Source of the DNA: Streptomyces sp. NBC_00078
GTDB lineage: Bacteria; Actinomycetota; Actinomycetes; Streptomycetales; Streptomycetaceae
DNA length: 64,000 nt
Reading direction: 5' to 3'
NCBI RefSeq assembly: GCF_026343335.1
Contig: NZ_JAPELX010000001.1
Location: 1,116,001 to 1,180,000, forward strand
How positions within the stretch are numbered: position 1 is the first letter of the stretch; every line of letters starts with the position of its first letter. Shown piece by piece: positions 1-8,726 of the stretch. Position numbers and translations under genes: made by a program. The notes beneath the pieces were generated by a model. It worked only from the letters and a program-made list of their open reading frames with translations, was not told the DNA's origin and ran no database searches.

Positions 1-405
1 GCCGAGGCGCGGCTACTGGAGCTGGTACAGGAACTGGACGTCGACCTGGTGGTGCTGGCCCGCTACATGCAGATCCTCTCCGACGACCTGTGCAAGCAGC
101 TCGATGGCCGTGCCATAAACATCCACCACTCCTTCCTGCCCAGCTTCAAGGGCGCCCGCCCGTACGACCAGGCCTACGCCCGCGGGGTGAAGCTCGTCGG
201 GGCGACGGCGCACTATGTGACGTCCGAACTGGACGAGGGCCAGATCATCGAGCAGGACGTGGTCCGCGTCGACCACTCGCTCGACCCGGGCGAACTGGTC
301 ACGGTCGGCCGGGACGTGGAGGCGCAGGTGCTGGCACACGCGGTGAAGTGGCACAGCGAGAGCCGGGTGATGGTGGACGGCAACCGTACGGTGGTCTTCC
401 GCTGA
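1..405 (+). CDS. purU: Formyltetrahydrofolate deformylase, C-terminal part (5' end outside window)
   Basis: The enzyme hydrolyses 10-formyl-tetrahydrofolate to formate and tetrahydrofolate in the cytoplasm. The frame is open from base 1, so the N-terminal ACT domain and part of the formyltransferase-like domain lie upstream of the window; about 134 C-terminal residues are visible. The catalytic-region motif [10 protein letters not shown] is present, followed by GATAHYVT and a [10 protein letters not shown] segment, all typical of PurU. It converges on the MetF-like gene across a long terminator hairpin. Its place beside betaine demethylation genes suggests recycling of folate-bound one-carbon units from N-methyl oxidation, which is an inference from context. 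Confidence 0.93.
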   Translation, partial: AEARLLELVQELDVDLVVLARYMQILSDDLCKQLDGRAINIHHSFLPSFKGARPYDQAYARGVKLVGATAHYVTSELDEGQIIEQDVVRVDHSLDPGELVTVGRDVEAQVLAHAVKWHSESRVMVDGNRTVVFR

Positions 406-410
406 GCGGC

Positions 411-458
411 ACGACATCGGTGGGCGGCCCGGATCTCCGGGCCGCCCACCGATGTCGT
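411..458. terminator. Perfect 23-bp hairpin between convergent purU and metF-like genes
   Basis: The arms 411-433 and 436-458 are perfect reverse complements with only two bases between them, so the true loop is slightly larger. There is no strong T-run, as is usual in Streptomyces. It starts five bases after the purU stop and ends before the stop of the opposing gene, so it can serve both strands. Confidence 0.85.
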
Positions 459-475
459 ATACGGCCCTCAGGCGC

Positions 476-1366
476 TCAGCACCCCAGCCGCTCAGCCGGC
501 GAGTCGCTCAGCCGCCCCAGCAGCGCCCGCCTCCACCGTTCGGTCTCGGCGATCTGGTTGAACGTGAACAGGTGCAGGCCGGCCACCCCCGCCGACGGCG
601 TGGTGAGCGCCGACTCCGCACGGGCCAGCAGCTTGTGGGGCGAGTAGCCGCCGGGCGCCGCGAACCGCAGGAACCACGACGGGTGCCTGGTCAGGAAGCG
701 CGTGGACTCCCCCACACCGATCCTCGTCGCCATCGCGAGCAGCTTCGCCCGATGTACGGGGCCCGCGACACCCAGATACACGGGCAGGGCGACGTGCCGG
801 CGTCGTATACGAGCGAGCCACTCCCCCAGTACGCGCGCGTCGAAGCAGAGGTTGCTCACGATGTACGCGGCGTGCTCGCGCTTGTCCCACATCGCCTGGA
901 CGGTGACGTCGTCGTGGATGAGGGGATGGCTCTCGGGGTAACCGGTGATGCCGACGCGGCTGAACGGGCCGCCCAGCTCGCTCAGTCTGCGCAGCACGGG
1001 CAGAGCGCCGTCGTAGGCCCCGGCCGGCGGGTCCGCGTCGCCCGCCGGGACGAAGACGTCGTCCACGCCCGCATCAAGGAGCCGGTCGACGACGTCCTTC
1101 AGGTGGGTGTCGTCGCGCAGCAGCCGCGCGGGCACGTGCGGGACGACGCGGTATCCGTGCGCCGCGAGCCGGACGGTGAGGTCGAGGGTCGGTTCCAGGC
1201 CCTTGACCGGCGATGCCGTGACAGTGACCTGGACGTCGTGCGGGACATGGGCGAGGACCTTGTCCTCGGTCGCCTTCGAGGGGAGCACCTCGTAGCGGAC
1301 GCTGTCGAGCAGCGCCCTGAGCCCTTCGGTCGCCAACGCTCTAGCCGGTCTGATTCTGGGCGTCAC
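476..1366 (-). CDS. Methylenetetrahydrofolate reductase family protein
   Basis: A 296-residue protein of the MetF type, a TIM-barrel flavoprotein that interconverts 5,10-methylene- and 5-methyl-tetrahydrofolate. The N-terminal stretch [19 protein letters not shown] and the downstream [14 protein letters not shown] and [10 protein letters not shown] segments fit the family. The GTG start lies 26 bases inside the 3' end of the choline dehydrogenase gene on the same strand, and no clear ribosome site precedes it, so translation is probably coupled; a TTG a few codons in is an alternative start. Sharing an operon with choline dehydrogenase suggests a dedicated role in one-carbon flow from choline and betaine rather than housekeeping methionine synthesis. 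That last point is inferred. Confidence 0.85.
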   Translation of the reverse strand: MTPRIRPARALATEGLRALLDSVRYEVLPSKATEDKVLAHVPHDVQVTVTASPVKGLEPTLDLTVRLAAHGYRVVPHVPARLLRDDTHLKDVVDRLLDAGVDDVFVPAGDADPPAGAYDGALPVLRRLSELGGPFSRVGITGYPESHPLIHDDVTVQAMWDKREHAAYIVSNLCFDARVLGEWLARIRRRHVALPVYLGVAGPVHRAKLLAMATRIGVGESTRFLTRHPSWFLRFAAPGGYSPHKLLARAESALTTPSAGVAGLHLFTFNQIAETERWRRALLGRLSDSPAERLGC

Positions 1367-3011
1367 GGTGGCGGTAGTACGCGGCCTTGGAGGCGGGCAG
1401 CGGCTCCTTGCCGAGGATCAGGTCGGCGGCCTTCTCGGCGATCATCATCACGGGTGCGTAGATGTTGCCGTTGGTGACGTAGGGCATCACGGACGCGTCG
1501 ACCACACGCAGGCCGTCCACGCCGTGCACGCGCATGCTGGCCGGGTCGACGACAGCCATCTCGTCGGTGCCCATCTTGCAGGTGCAGGACGGGTGCAGGG
1601 CGGTCTCGCCCTCCTTGGCGACCCAGGCGAGGATCTGCTCGTCCGACTCCACCTCCGGGCCGGGCGAGACCTCCCCGCCGTTGTACGGGGCCATCGCGGG
1701 CTGGTTGAGGAGCTTGCGGGCCACCCGGACCGACTCGACCCACTCACGGCGGTCCTGCTCGGTGGAGAGGTAGTTGAAGCGCAGCGCCGGGTGCTCGCGC
1801 GGGTCCTTGCTCTTGATCTTCACCGAGCCGATCGCGTCGGAGTACATCGGCCCCACGTGCACCTGGTAGCCGTGGCCGCCGGCCGGCGAGGAACCGTCGT
1901 AGCGGACCGCGATCGGCAGGAAGTGGAACATCAGGTTGGGGTAGTCGACGTCCTCGTTGCTGCGGGCGAAGCCGCCGGCCTCGAAGTGGTTGGTGGCGGC
2001 CGGCCCCTTGCCAAAGAGCCACTGCAGCCCGATGAAGGGGGCGCGCCACTTCGCCATGTACGGCTGCATGGAGACCGGCTGCGTGCAGGCGTACTGGACG
2101 TACACCTCAAGGTGGTCCTGCATGTTCTCGCCGACGCCCGGCAGGTCGTGCACGACGTCGATACCGAGGGCGCCGAGTTCCGACGCGTTGCCGACGCCGG
2201 AGAGCTGCAGCAACTGCGGGGAGTTGATCGCGCCACCGCAGAGGATGACCTCCTTGGCGCGGACCTGCTGGAGCGCGCCCCTGCCGCGCCGGTACTCGAC
2301 GCCGACGGCGCGCTTGCCCTCGAAGAGGACGCGGGTGACGAGGGAGCGGGTCCTGACCGTGAGGTTGGGACGCTTCATCGCGGGCTTGAGGAACGCCTTC
2401 GAGGCCGACAGCCGGCGTCCGCGGTGGACGTTGCGGTCGAACTTGGCGAAGCCCTCCTGGCGGTAGCCGTTGACGTCGTCCTTCGGCGCGTAGCCCGCCT
2501 CCTCGGTGGCCTTGAGGAAGGCACCGAAGAGCGGGTTGGTGGCCGGGCCGCGTTCGAGGACGAGGGGGCCGTCGTGGCCGCGGAACTCGTCGTCCGGGTC
2601 GGCCGCGAGACAGTTCTCCATCCGCCGGAAGTAGGGCAGACAGTGCGCGTAGTCCCAGCTCTCCATGCCGGCGTCGGCAGCCCAGCGCTCGTAGTCCATG
2701 GGGTTGCCGCGCTGGAAGATCATGCCGTTGATGCTGCTGGAGCCGCCCAGCACCTTGCCGCGGGCGTGATAGACGCGCCGGCCGCCCATGTGGGGCTCGG
2801 GCTCGGACTCGTACTTCCAGTCGTAGAACCGGCTGCCGATGGGATACGTCAGCGCCGCGGGCATGTGGATGAAGACGTCCCACGGGTAGTCGGAGCGGCC
2901 CGCCTCCAGGACCAGCACCCGGTTCGCCGGGTCCGCCGAGAGCCTGTTCGCCAGGGCACTGCCGGCCGAACCGCCGCCGACGATGACGAAGTCGTATTGC
3001 AGGGGAGCCAT
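1341..3011 (-). CDS. betA: GMC-family choline dehydrogenase
   Basis: A 556-residue FAD enzyme expected to oxidise choline to betaine aldehyde. The start is ATG 3011, preceded by an ACGAGG site; the open frame runs further upstream but lacks support. The N-terminal FAD motif [19 protein letters not shown] is followed by the GMC signature around [18 protein letters not shown], and near the C-terminus HPSCTCKMG and the [19 protein letters not shown] segment. Other GMC alcohol oxidases look similar, but the adjacent betaine demethylase genes favour choline. It is divergent from the iclR gene and is followed by the overlapping MetF-like gene. The shared intergenic region holds a TTGCG-N5-CGCAA palindrome. 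Confidence 0.85.
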   Translation of the reverse strand: MAPLQYDFVIVGGGSAGSALANRLSADPANRVLVLEAGRSDYPWDVFIHMPAALTYPIGSRFYDWKYESEPEPHMGGRRVYHARGKVLGGSSSINGMIFQRGNPMDYERWAADAGMESWDYAHCLPYFRRMENCLAADPDDEFRGHDGPLVLERGPATNPLFGAFLKATEEAGYAPKDDVNGYRQEGFAKFDRNVHRGRRLSASKAFLKPAMKRPNLTVRTRSLVTRVLFEGKRAVGVEYRRGRGALQQVRAKEVILCGGAINSPQLLQLSGVGNASELGALGIDVVHDLPGVGENMQDHLEVYVQYACTQPVSMQPYMAKWRAPFIGLQWLFGKGPAATNHFEAGGFARSNEDVDYPNLMFHFLPIAVRYDGSSPAGGHGYQVHVGPMYSDAIGSVKIKSKDPREHPALRFNYLSTEQDRREWVESVRVARKLLNQPAMAPYNGGEVSPGPEVESDEQILAWVAKEGETALHPSCTCKMGTDEMAVVDPASMRVHGVDGLRVVDASVMPYVTNGNIYAPVMMIAEKAADLILGKEPLPASKAAYYRHRDAQNQTG

Positions 3012-3080
3012 GGTGCCTCGTCTCGCTCGCGCCGTAGATACGCGACGCATGCTAATGCCAGTAGCGCTATACGCACTAGG

Positions 3081-3095
3081 TTGCGCGCCACGCAA
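3081..3095. promoter_or_regulatory. TTGCG-N5-CGCAA palindrome between betA and iclR
   Basis: The arms TTGCG (3081-3085) and CGCAA (3091-3095) flank CGCCA. On the minus strand it overlaps a possible -35 for betA, with TATAGC (3066-3071) as -10. The same arms with the same spacing occur upstream of the Rieske ferredoxin gene at 6772-6786. A likely operator for the neighbouring IclR protein; this is inference. Confidence 0.5.
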
Positions 3096-3126
3096 CTTGG
3101 AAGGGTCGACGTTTCGGGGCCGTTAC

Positions 3127-3157
3127 TTGCAGTGGCGTTGTTTACTGCGCGTATAGT
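3127..3157 (+). promoter_or_regulatory. Probable promoter of the iclR gene, leaderless transcript
   Basis: TTGCAG (3127-3132) and TATAGT (3152-3157) are 19 bases apart. TATAGT lies six bases before the GTG start at 3164 and no ribosome site is present, so transcription would start at or next to the start codon. Confidence 0.4.
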
Positions 3158-3163
3158 TTCGTT

Positions 3164-3961
3164 GTGAGCAACCACAGCCAAGACACCGAGACGTCAAATT
3201 CGCAGGCCGGCGGAGTGCAGTCGGTCGACCGGGCCATCAGTGTCCTCGAGATCCTCGCCCAGCGCGGGGAGGCGGGTGTCAGTGAGGTGGCCGCCGAGAT
3301 CGACGTTCACAAATCCACCGCGTTCCGCCTGCTCGGCGCCCTGGAGGCGCGCGGCCTGGTGGAACAGGCGGGTGAGCGGGGCAAGTACCGGCTCGGGTTC
3401 GGCATCGTTCGCCTGGCCGGCGCGGTCACGGGCCGTATCGACATCACCCAGCAGGGCCGCCCGGTGTGCGAGCGCCTCGCCGAGGAGCTCGGCGAGACGG
3501 TCAACATCGCCGTCCTGCAGGAGCACTACGCGATCAACCTCTACCAGGTGCGAGGCCCGGGAGCGGTCACCGCGCACAACTGGGTCGGCCAGCTGACCCC
3601 GCTGCACGCGACGTCGAGCGGCAAGGTCCTGTTGGCGTACCTGCCCGCCAAGGTGCGCGCCGCGCTGCTGACCGAGGCGGGCCTGAAGAAGGTCACGCCG
3701 TACACCTACACGTCGAAGGCCAAGCTGGAGAAGAACCTCGCCGAGGTGCGGGAGAGCGGCTACGCCTGGACCAAGGAGGAGCTGGAGATCGGCCTGCACG
3801 CCATGGCCGCGCCCGTCCTCGACCGGGACGGCGAGGTCATCGCGGCGGTCACCGCGTCCGGGCCCTCGTACCGGTTCACGGAGGAGCGGATGCGCGAACT
3901 CGCCCCGGTGCTAATCAAGGGCGCCGAGGAGATCAGCCACCGGATGGGCCACCTGGGCTGA
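3164..3961 (+). CDS. IclR-family transcriptional regulator of the choline/betaine cluster
   Basis: A 265-residue protein. The N-terminal winged helix spans about residues 18-80 (QSVDRAISVLEILAQRG, then HKSTAFRLLGALEARGLVE), and the C-terminal IclR effector domain follows, with HATSSGKVLLAYLP and GYAWTKEELEIGLHAMAAPV. The GTG start has no Shine-Dalgarno and sits just after a -10-like hexamer, so the message may be leaderless. It is divergent from betA and its stop is one base from the stop of the convergent Rieske oxygenase. The gene probably controls the cluster in response to choline, betaine or a product; repressor versus activator cannot be told from sequence. Confidence 0.9.
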   Translation: MSNHSQDTETSNSQAGGVQSVDRAISVLEILAQRGEAGVSEVAAEIDVHKSTAFRLLGALEARGLVEQAGERGKYRLGFGIVRLAGAVTGRIDITQQGRPVCERLAEELGETVNIAVLQEHYAINLYQVRGPGAVTAHNWVGQLTPLHATSSGKVLLAYLPAKVRAALLTEAGLKKVTPYTYTSKAKLEKNLAEVRESGYAWTKEELEIGLHAMAAPVLDRDGEVIAAVTASGPSYRFTEERMRELAPVLIKGAEEISHRMGHLG

Positions 3962-3962
3962 G

Positions 3963-5093
3963 TCACCCCTGGGGAGTGCCCAGGCGCTCGTTGACCCATT
4001 CGTGGAAGGCGCCTATGTGGTGCTCGCTGGGCACCAGCACACCGCCCTTGGCGTACAGACGCGAGCCCATTCCGGGCTGCGTGCGCTCGCAGGCGTCGAA
4101 GTCCTGGCGGTTGACCCGGTCGAAGAGCTCCACGGACCGGCTGACGTCCCTGCCGCTCTCGACGACGTGCGGGAGATAGAGCCAGTCGCACTCGACGATC
4201 GTGCGGTCGACGGCCACCGGGTACATCCGGTGGAAGACCACATGGTCGGGGACGAGGTTGACGAACACCTGCGGCCTGACGGTGATCGCGTAGTAGCGGC
4301 GGTCCTGGTCCTCGGCGACGCCGGGGATACGGTCGAGACCCTCGGAGCCGTCGACGGTGAAGCCCTGGACCTCCTCGCCGAACTCGGCGCCGTGCCCGAC
4401 GTAGTACTGGGCCGCGTATCCGTCGGCGAACTCGGGGAGCACCTCGGTGAGTTCGGGGTGGATCGTGGCGCAGTGGTAGCACTCCATGAAGTTCTCGATG
4501 ATCAGCTTCCAGTTCGCCCTGACGTCGTAGACGATCCGCCTGCCGACGGAGAGGCCCTCGATGCCGTAGCGCTCGATCGACTCGACGTCACCGAGGCGGG
4601 CGACGACCTCGCCGACGACCTCCTCCTCGAAGGAGGGCGGGTTCTCCGCGAGGCAGACCCAGACATAGCCGAGCCATTCGCGCACGGCCACGCCCACCAG
4701 GCCGTACTCGGTGCGGCCGACGTCGGGCATCTTGGTGAGGTTGGGCGCCGCCACCAGCTTGCCGTTCAGGTCGTACGTCCAGGCGTGGTAAGGGCATTGG
4801 AAGGCCCGCTTGACCTCGCCGCTCTCCTCGGTGCAGAGCTTGGCACCGCGATGCCGGCAGACGTTGAAGTACGCACGGATCGAGGAGTCACGTGAACGGG
4901 TGACGATGATGCTCTCGCGGCCCACGTCGACGGTGCGGAAGGCGCCGGGCCTCGCGAGCTCGGAGGCGCGCGCGACACAGAACCACATGGTCTCGAAGAT
5001 GCGCTCCTGCTCCTGCGCGAAGATCCCGGGATCGGTGTAGGAGGAGCCGGGGAGGGTGGCGATCAGGCTGTCCGGCAGGCTGGTCGAGGTCAC
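3963..5093 (-). CDS. gbcA: Rieske-type glycine betaine demethylase, oxygenase component
   Basis: A 376-residue Rieske non-heme iron oxygenase predicted to remove a methyl group from glycine betaine, giving dimethylglycine and formaldehyde. The Rieske cluster ligands are CRHRGAKL and CPYHAWTYDL; the catalytic iron site is in NWKLIIENFMECYHCATIHP. I chose GTG 5093, with GAGGAG six bases upstream; in-frame ATG codons at 5132 and 5117 lack such a site. Another quaternary amine such as stachydrine or carnitine is possible, but choline dehydrogenase and formaldehyde-removal genes nearby favour betaine. The upstream region carries two relaxed copies of the cluster palindrome. Confidence 0.85.
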   Translation of the reverse strand: MTSTSLPDSLIATLPGSSYTDPGIFAQEQERIFETMWFCVARASELARPGAFRTVDVGRESIIVTRSRDSSIRAYFNVCRHRGAKLCTEESGEVKRAFQCPYHAWTYDLNGKLVAAPNLTKMPDVGRTEYGLVGVAVREWLGYVWVCLAENPPSFEEEVVGEVVARLGDVESIERYGIEGLSVGRRIVYDVRANWKLIIENFMECYHCATIHPELTEVLPEFADGYAAQYYVGHGAEFGEEVQGFTVDGSEGLDRIPGVAEDQDRRYYAITVRPQVFVNLVPDHVVFHRMYPVAVDRTIVECDWLYLPHVVESGRDVSRSVELFDRVNRQDFDACERTQPGMGSRLYAKGGVLVPSEHHIGAFHEWVNERLGTPQG

Positions 5094-5160
5094 GGTGCAC
5101 TCCTCGGGAAACGTCATGGAGGGGTCATTCACGCGCCGGGAAGATCGACTCCGGACGGTG

Positions 5161-5194
5161 TTGTGTATGGAGCAACGCTATGTGCCATGTGCAA
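5161..5194. promoter_or_regulatory. Two relaxed palindromes upstream of gbcA
   Basis: TTGTG-N5-AGCAA lies at 5161-5175 and ATGTG-N5-TGCAA at 5180-5194, with centres 19 bases apart. Each is a degenerate match to the TTGCG-N5-CGCAA element at the betA/iclR and ferredoxin promoters. This is a candidate tandem IclR site; the match is weaker than at the other two places. Confidence 0.33.
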
Positions 5195-5223
5195 CGGCAG
5201 CATGGGATGCCGCCGCGGCGGTG

Positions 5224-6384
5224 TCAAGACGTGGCGGCGAGCTGCTTGCGCCAGCGCGTGAACAGCCGGGGCTGGTTCATCCCGAGCACGGCGACCGGAG
5301 TACCGGCTCGCCGGTAGACGGCGAGGACGTCGCGGTCGTCCGCTGCGCCTTCCTCCACGGTCACGCTGTCCGCGCCGGCCGCATGCCCCGCGAACTGGAT
5401 CTTCACGCCGTACTGGTCCGACCAGAAGTACGGGGGCCGGGGCACACCCGGTTCCACCGCGCCGCCGGCCAGCAGCGTGGCGATGGCGGAGTCGGGACGC
5501 TCCCGGGCACCGGTCCAGTGCTCGACGCGGCGATGGGCGCCCGCGCGGGGGTCGTACCAGTTGGCGCAGTCGCCGACCGCGACCACGCCGGCCAGGCTGG
5601 TACGGCCGTCAGCGCCGCACTTCACGCCGTTGTCGAGCACGATGCCCGAACCTTCCAGCCACTCGACGCACGGACGCGCACCCACGCCGACGACGACGAT
5701 GTCCGCGGGCACGCTGCGACCGTCCTCCAGCAGAACGGCCTCGACCTCCCGCTCCCCGCTGAGCCCCTTGACGCCGACCCCGCACAACAGCCGTACGCCG
5801 TGGTCCGCGTGGAGCCCGGAGACGATGCCGCCCATGACCTCGCCGAGCGGTCCGGCGAGCGGCGTCGGGGCCGCCTCGATCACCGTCACATCGAGTCCGA
5901 GGGCGTAGGCGGTGGAGGCGACCTCGGCGCCGATGAAGCCGCCGCCGATCACGACCAGCCGTCCGCCGCGGGCCAGTTCGTCCCGCAGGGCGCGGGCGTC
6001 GTCCAGCGTGCGCAGGGTGTGCACTCCGGCCAGGCCCTCGGCGCCCGGCAGAGCACGCGCGGCGGCGCCGGTCGCGATGACGACGCCGTCGGCACGGACC
6101 TCGCCGCCGGCGGCGAGCCGGACGGCACGACGGGCCCGGTCCAGTCCGGTGGCGCGGGCGCCGAGCAGCCACTCCGCCCGCAGGTCCTCGTCATCCGTCT
6201 CCAGCACGAGTTCCGCCTCGCCGATCGTGCCGGCCAGGAACTCCTTGGACAACGGCGGCCTGTCGTACGGGCGGTGGAGCTCGTCGCCGATGACGACGAG
6301 CCGCCCGTCGTAGCCCTGCCTGCGCAGTGAGCGCGCCGCCGACAGACCGGCCAGCGACGCGCCGACCACGGCGACGGTCCTCAC
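5224..6384 (-). CDS. FAD-dependent ferredoxin reductase of the Rieske system
   Basis: A 386-residue NAD(P)H:ferredoxin reductase of the glutathione-reductase fold. The FAD motif VAVVGASLAGLSAARSLR is at the N-terminus, RPYDRPPLSKEFL follows, a second dinucleotide motif VVIGGGFIGAEVASTAYALG is near residue 150, and VVAVGDCANW near 270 closes the FAD site. The start is GTG 6384, which overlaps the stop of the ferredoxin gene by four bases; the open frame extends upstream only as a shadow. It would pass electrons from NAD(P)H to the Rieske ferredoxin and on to the oxygenase at 3963-5093. Confidence 0.87.
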   Translation of the reverse strand: MRTVAVVGASLAGLSAARSLRRQGYDGRLVVIGDELHRPYDRPPLSKEFLAGTIGEAELVLETDDEDLRAEWLLGARATGLDRARRAVRLAAGGEVRADGVVIATGAAARALPGAEGLAGVHTLRTLDDARALRDELARGGRLVVIGGGFIGAEVASTAYALGLDVTVIEAAPTPLAGPLGEVMGGIVSGLHADHGVRLLCGVGVKGLSGEREVEAVLLEDGRSVPADIVVVGVGARPCVEWLEGSGIVLDNGVKCGADGRTSLAGVVAVGDCANWYDPRAGAHRRVEHWTGARERPDSAIATLLAGGAVEPGVPRPPYFWSDQYGVKIQFAGHAAGADSVTVEEGAADDRDVLAVYRRAGTPVAVLGMNQPRLFTRWRKQLAATS

Positions 6385-6743
6385 GCGGGACCCCCGGCGA
6401 GCCGGGCGGCGATGCAGGGCGGCAGGTTGGGGGCGTCCGTGGACACCTGGACGTAGATCATGCCGTCCTCGACCGCGACCTGGTGCGTCCGGACCGGGAG
6501 CTTGGCCGGCGGGGCGTCGACCGCGCCGGTCCTCAGGTCGAACTTCGAGGCGTGCAGGGGGCATTCGACCTCGCAGCCCTCCAGCCAGCCGTCGGCGAGC
6601 GAGGCGTCCTGGTGGGTGCACGTGTCGTCGATGGCGAAGACCTCGCCGTCATCGGTATGGAACACCGAGACCGGCGGATCGATGTCGAGCCGGAAGGCCT
6701 CACCTCGCGGGAGATCCGCGAGTCGGCACGCGGGAATCATCAT
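6381..6743 (-). CDS. Rieske [2Fe-2S] ferredoxin
   Basis: A 120-residue soluble Rieske ferredoxin. The two ligand motifs CTHQDASL and CPLHASKFD each supply one Cys and one His. It is the first gene of a two-gene operon with the FAD reductase (four-base overlap). Start ATG 6743 is preceded by GAGG; the second codon is also ATG. Such ferredoxins shuttle electrons in three-component dioxygenases, and the oxygenase partner is presumably the product of 3963-5093. The upstream region contains an exact TTGCG-N5-CGCAA palindrome. Confidence 0.9.
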   Translation of the reverse strand: MMIPACRLADLPRGEAFRLDIDPPVSVFHTDDGEVFAIDDTCTHQDASLADGWLEGCEVECPLHASKFDLRTGAVDAPPAKLPVRTHQVAVEDGMIYVQVSTDAPNLPPCIAARLAGGPA

Positions 6744-6771
6744 GACACCTCGGTGCGTATAGCGAAACGGA

Positions 6772-6786
6772 TTGCGGTAAGCGCAA
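6772..6786. promoter_or_regulatory. TTGCG-N5-CGCAA palindrome upstream of the ferredoxin-reductase operon
   Basis: Arms TTGCG (6772-6776) and CGCAA (6782-6786) around GTAAG, identical in arms and spacing to 3081-3095. The neighbouring 12-mer GTGCGTATAGCG (6753-6764) also recurs as its reverse complement at the betA promoter. Probable IclR operator overlapping the promoter. Confidence 0.5.
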
Positions 6787-6875
6787 CGCCAGTCTGAAGG
6801 CCGCTCCGAACCGTTGTCAAGGCGTCAAAAGGCCCGGTTCGGACGGGTCGGCCACACGATCTCCGGGCAGCCCGA

Positions 6876-6915
6876 GGCGCCCGTTCCACCTGCGGAAACA
6901 GGCGGAACGGGCGCC
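6876..6915 (-). terminator. Hairpin downstream of the metallo-hydrolase gene
   Basis: Arms 6876-6892 and 6899-6915 pair at 16 of 17 positions around a six-base loop. It follows the stop of the minus-strand gene at 6939 by 23 bases and separates that operon from the ferredoxin promoter. Confidence 0.75.
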
Positions 6916-6938
6916 ACAGAAAGGTCACCCGGGGGCGG

Positions 6939-7574
6939 TCAGAAACCGCGGTCGATCCACTCCTGCAGATGCGGAGCCTCGGCGGCGACGGTGGTCGTCC
7001 CGCCGTGACCGGTGTGTACGACGGTCTCGCCCGGCAGCGTCAGCAGCCGCTCCCGGATCGACTCCACGATGGTCGGGAAGTGGCTGTACGACCTCCCCGT
7101 GGCCCCCGGGCCGCCCGCGAAGAGCGTGTCGCCGCTGAAGAGCGCCGTAAGGCCCGGCGCGTACAGGCAGACCGCGCCCGGGGCGTGGCCGGGGGTGTGC
7201 AGCACGGTCAGCTCGACGCCGGCCACCGCCAGGAGCTGCCCGTCGGCCAGTTCGCCGTCGGGTGCCTGGTCGGGGTGGGTCTGCTTCCACAGCGGCAGGT
7301 CGTCGGGGTGCAGCAGGACCGGCGCGCCGGTGCGGGCGGCCAGTTCGGGTGCGGCGTCGATGTGGTCGTTGTGGGCGTGGGTGCACACGATGGCCGTAAG
7401 CCGTCGGTCCCCCACCGCCTCGGCGATGGCCTCGGCGTCGTGCGCGGCGTCGACGACGATCACCTCGCGGTCGTCGCCGATGACCCACACGTTGTTGTCG
7501 ACGTCCCAGGTGCCGCCGTCCAGCGAGAACGTGCCCGAGGTGACGAGGTGTTCGATGCGGGTCCCGGCCATCAC
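6939..7574 (-). CDS. MBL-fold metallo-hydrolase linked to mycothiol formaldehyde dehydrogenase
   Basis: A 211-residue metallo-beta-lactamase-fold protein of the glyoxalase II type. The zinc motif THAHNDHID is near residue 85, [13 protein letters not shown] near 130 and [12 protein letters not shown] near 148, so all usual metal ligands are present. The start is GTG 7574 or ATG 7571; both overlap the stop of the upstream dehydrogenase gene, so the two are translationally coupled. In this context it could hydrolyse the S-formylmycothiol made by that dehydrogenase, releasing formate. That role is inferred from coupling, not from residues specific to it. Confidence 0.87.
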   Translation of the reverse strand: MMAGTRIEHLVTSGTFSLDGGTWDVDNNVWVIGDDREVIVVDAAHDAEAIAEAVGDRRLTAIVCTHAHNDHIDAAPELAARTGAPVLLHPDDLPLWKQTHPDQAPDGELADGQLLAVAGVELTVLHTPGHAPGAVCLYAPGLTALFSGDTLFAGGPGATGRSYSHFPTIVESIRERLLTLPGETVVHTGHGGTTTVAAEAPHLQEWIDRGF

Positions 7575-8656
7575 AGCACCACCACCGAGCGCAGCACATC
7601 CCCGCCGTGCATCCGCTCGAAGGCCTTCTCCACCTCGTCCAGAGCGATGGTCTCGGTGACGAAGGCGTCCAGGTCCAGACGACCCTGCAAGTAGAGGTCG
7701 ATGAGCATCGGGAAGTCGCGGGAGGGCAGGCAGTCGCCGTACCAGGACGACTTCAGCGACCCGCCCCGCCCGAAGACGTCCAGCAGCGGCAGCTCCAGCT
7801 TCATCTCCGGGGTCGGCACGCCTACCAGCACGACCGTGCCCGCCAGGTCGCGGGCGTAGAAGGCCTGCTCGTACGTCTCCGGGCGGCCCACCGCCTCGAT
7901 CACCACGTCCGCGCCGAAGCCACCGGTCAGCTCTCGGATCGCCTCGACCGGGTCGCCCTCGCGCGCGTTCACCGTGTGGGTCGCACCCAGCCTGCTCGCG
8001 GTGGCGAGCTTGCGGTCGTCCACGTCCACCGCGATGATCTTCGCGGCGCCGGCCAGGCCGGACCCCACGATCGCGGCATCCCCGACACCACCGCAGCCGA
8101 TCACCGCGACGCTGTCACCGCGCCCGACGTTGCCGGTGTTGATCGCCGCACCGATGCCGGCCATCACGCCGCACCCCAGCAGACCGGCCGCCGCCGCCGA
8201 CGCGGCCCGGTCGACCTTGGTGCACTGCCCGGCCGCCACCAGCGTCTTCTCCGCGAACGCGCCGATGCCCAGCGCCGGGGACAGCTCGGTGCCGTCCAGC
8301 AACGTCATCTTCTGCCCGGCGTTGTGGGTGTTGAAGCAGTACCACGGGCGTCCCCGCAGGCAGGCGCGACAATTCCCGCACACCGCACGCCAGTTGAGGA
8401 TGACGAAGTCCCCGGGCGCCACGTCGGTGACGCCCTCGCCCACCGACTCCACCACACCCGCCGCCTCATGCCCCAGAAGGAACGGGAAGTCGTCGTTGAT
8501 GCCGCCCTCGCGGTAGTGCAGATCGGTGTGGCAGACGCCGCAGGCCTCGACCTTCACCAGCGCCTCACCCGGGCCGGGATCGGGCACGATGATCGTCTCC
8601 AGACTGACGGGGGCGCCCTTGCCCCGCGCGACGACTCCACGGACCTGGTGCGTCAT
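7571..8656 (-). CDS. mscR: S-(hydroxymethyl)mycothiol dehydrogenase
   Basis: A 361-residue zinc alcohol dehydrogenase of the class III type, which oxidises the spontaneous formaldehyde-mycothiol adduct with NAD+. The catalytic zinc region is [14 protein letters not shown] and [12 protein letters not shown]; the structural zinc cysteines are in [15 protein letters not shown]; the NAD fold motif is [10 protein letters not shown]. Start ATG 8656 has GAGGAG five bases upstream, whereas the GTG at 8662 would overlap that site. The gene lies beside the betaine demethylase, which produces formaldehyde. It is followed with overlap by an MBL hydrolase. A 9-bp perfect palindrome precedes it. Confidence 0.9.
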   Translation of the reverse strand: MTHQVRGVVARGKGAPVSLETIIVPDPGPGEALVKVEACGVCHTDLHYREGGINDDFPFLLGHEAAGVVESVGEGVTDVAPGDFVILNWRAVCGNCRACLRGRPWYCFNTHNAGQKMTLLDGTELSPALGIGAFAEKTLVAAGQCTKVDRAASAAAAGLLGCGVMAGIGAAINTGNVGRGDSVAVIGCGGVGDAAIVGSGLAGAAKIIAVDVDDRKLATASRLGATHTVNAREGDPVEAIRELTGGFGADVVIEAVGRPETYEQAFYARDLAGTVVLVGVPTPEMKLELPLLDVFGRGGSLKSSWYGDCLPSRDFPMLIDLYLQGRLDLDAFVTETIALDEVEKAFERMHGGDVLRSVVVL

Positions 8657-8726
8657 GGCCACTCCTCGGCTGGTGCGAGACCTGTGTACGAGAGCTGTGT
8701 ACGAGAACGGATCTGAAGTTGCTCAA

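Noticed and set aside
1368..3167. 599-residue open frame on the plus strand
   Set aside because: Antisense to the choline dehydrogenase gene and without recognisable motifs.
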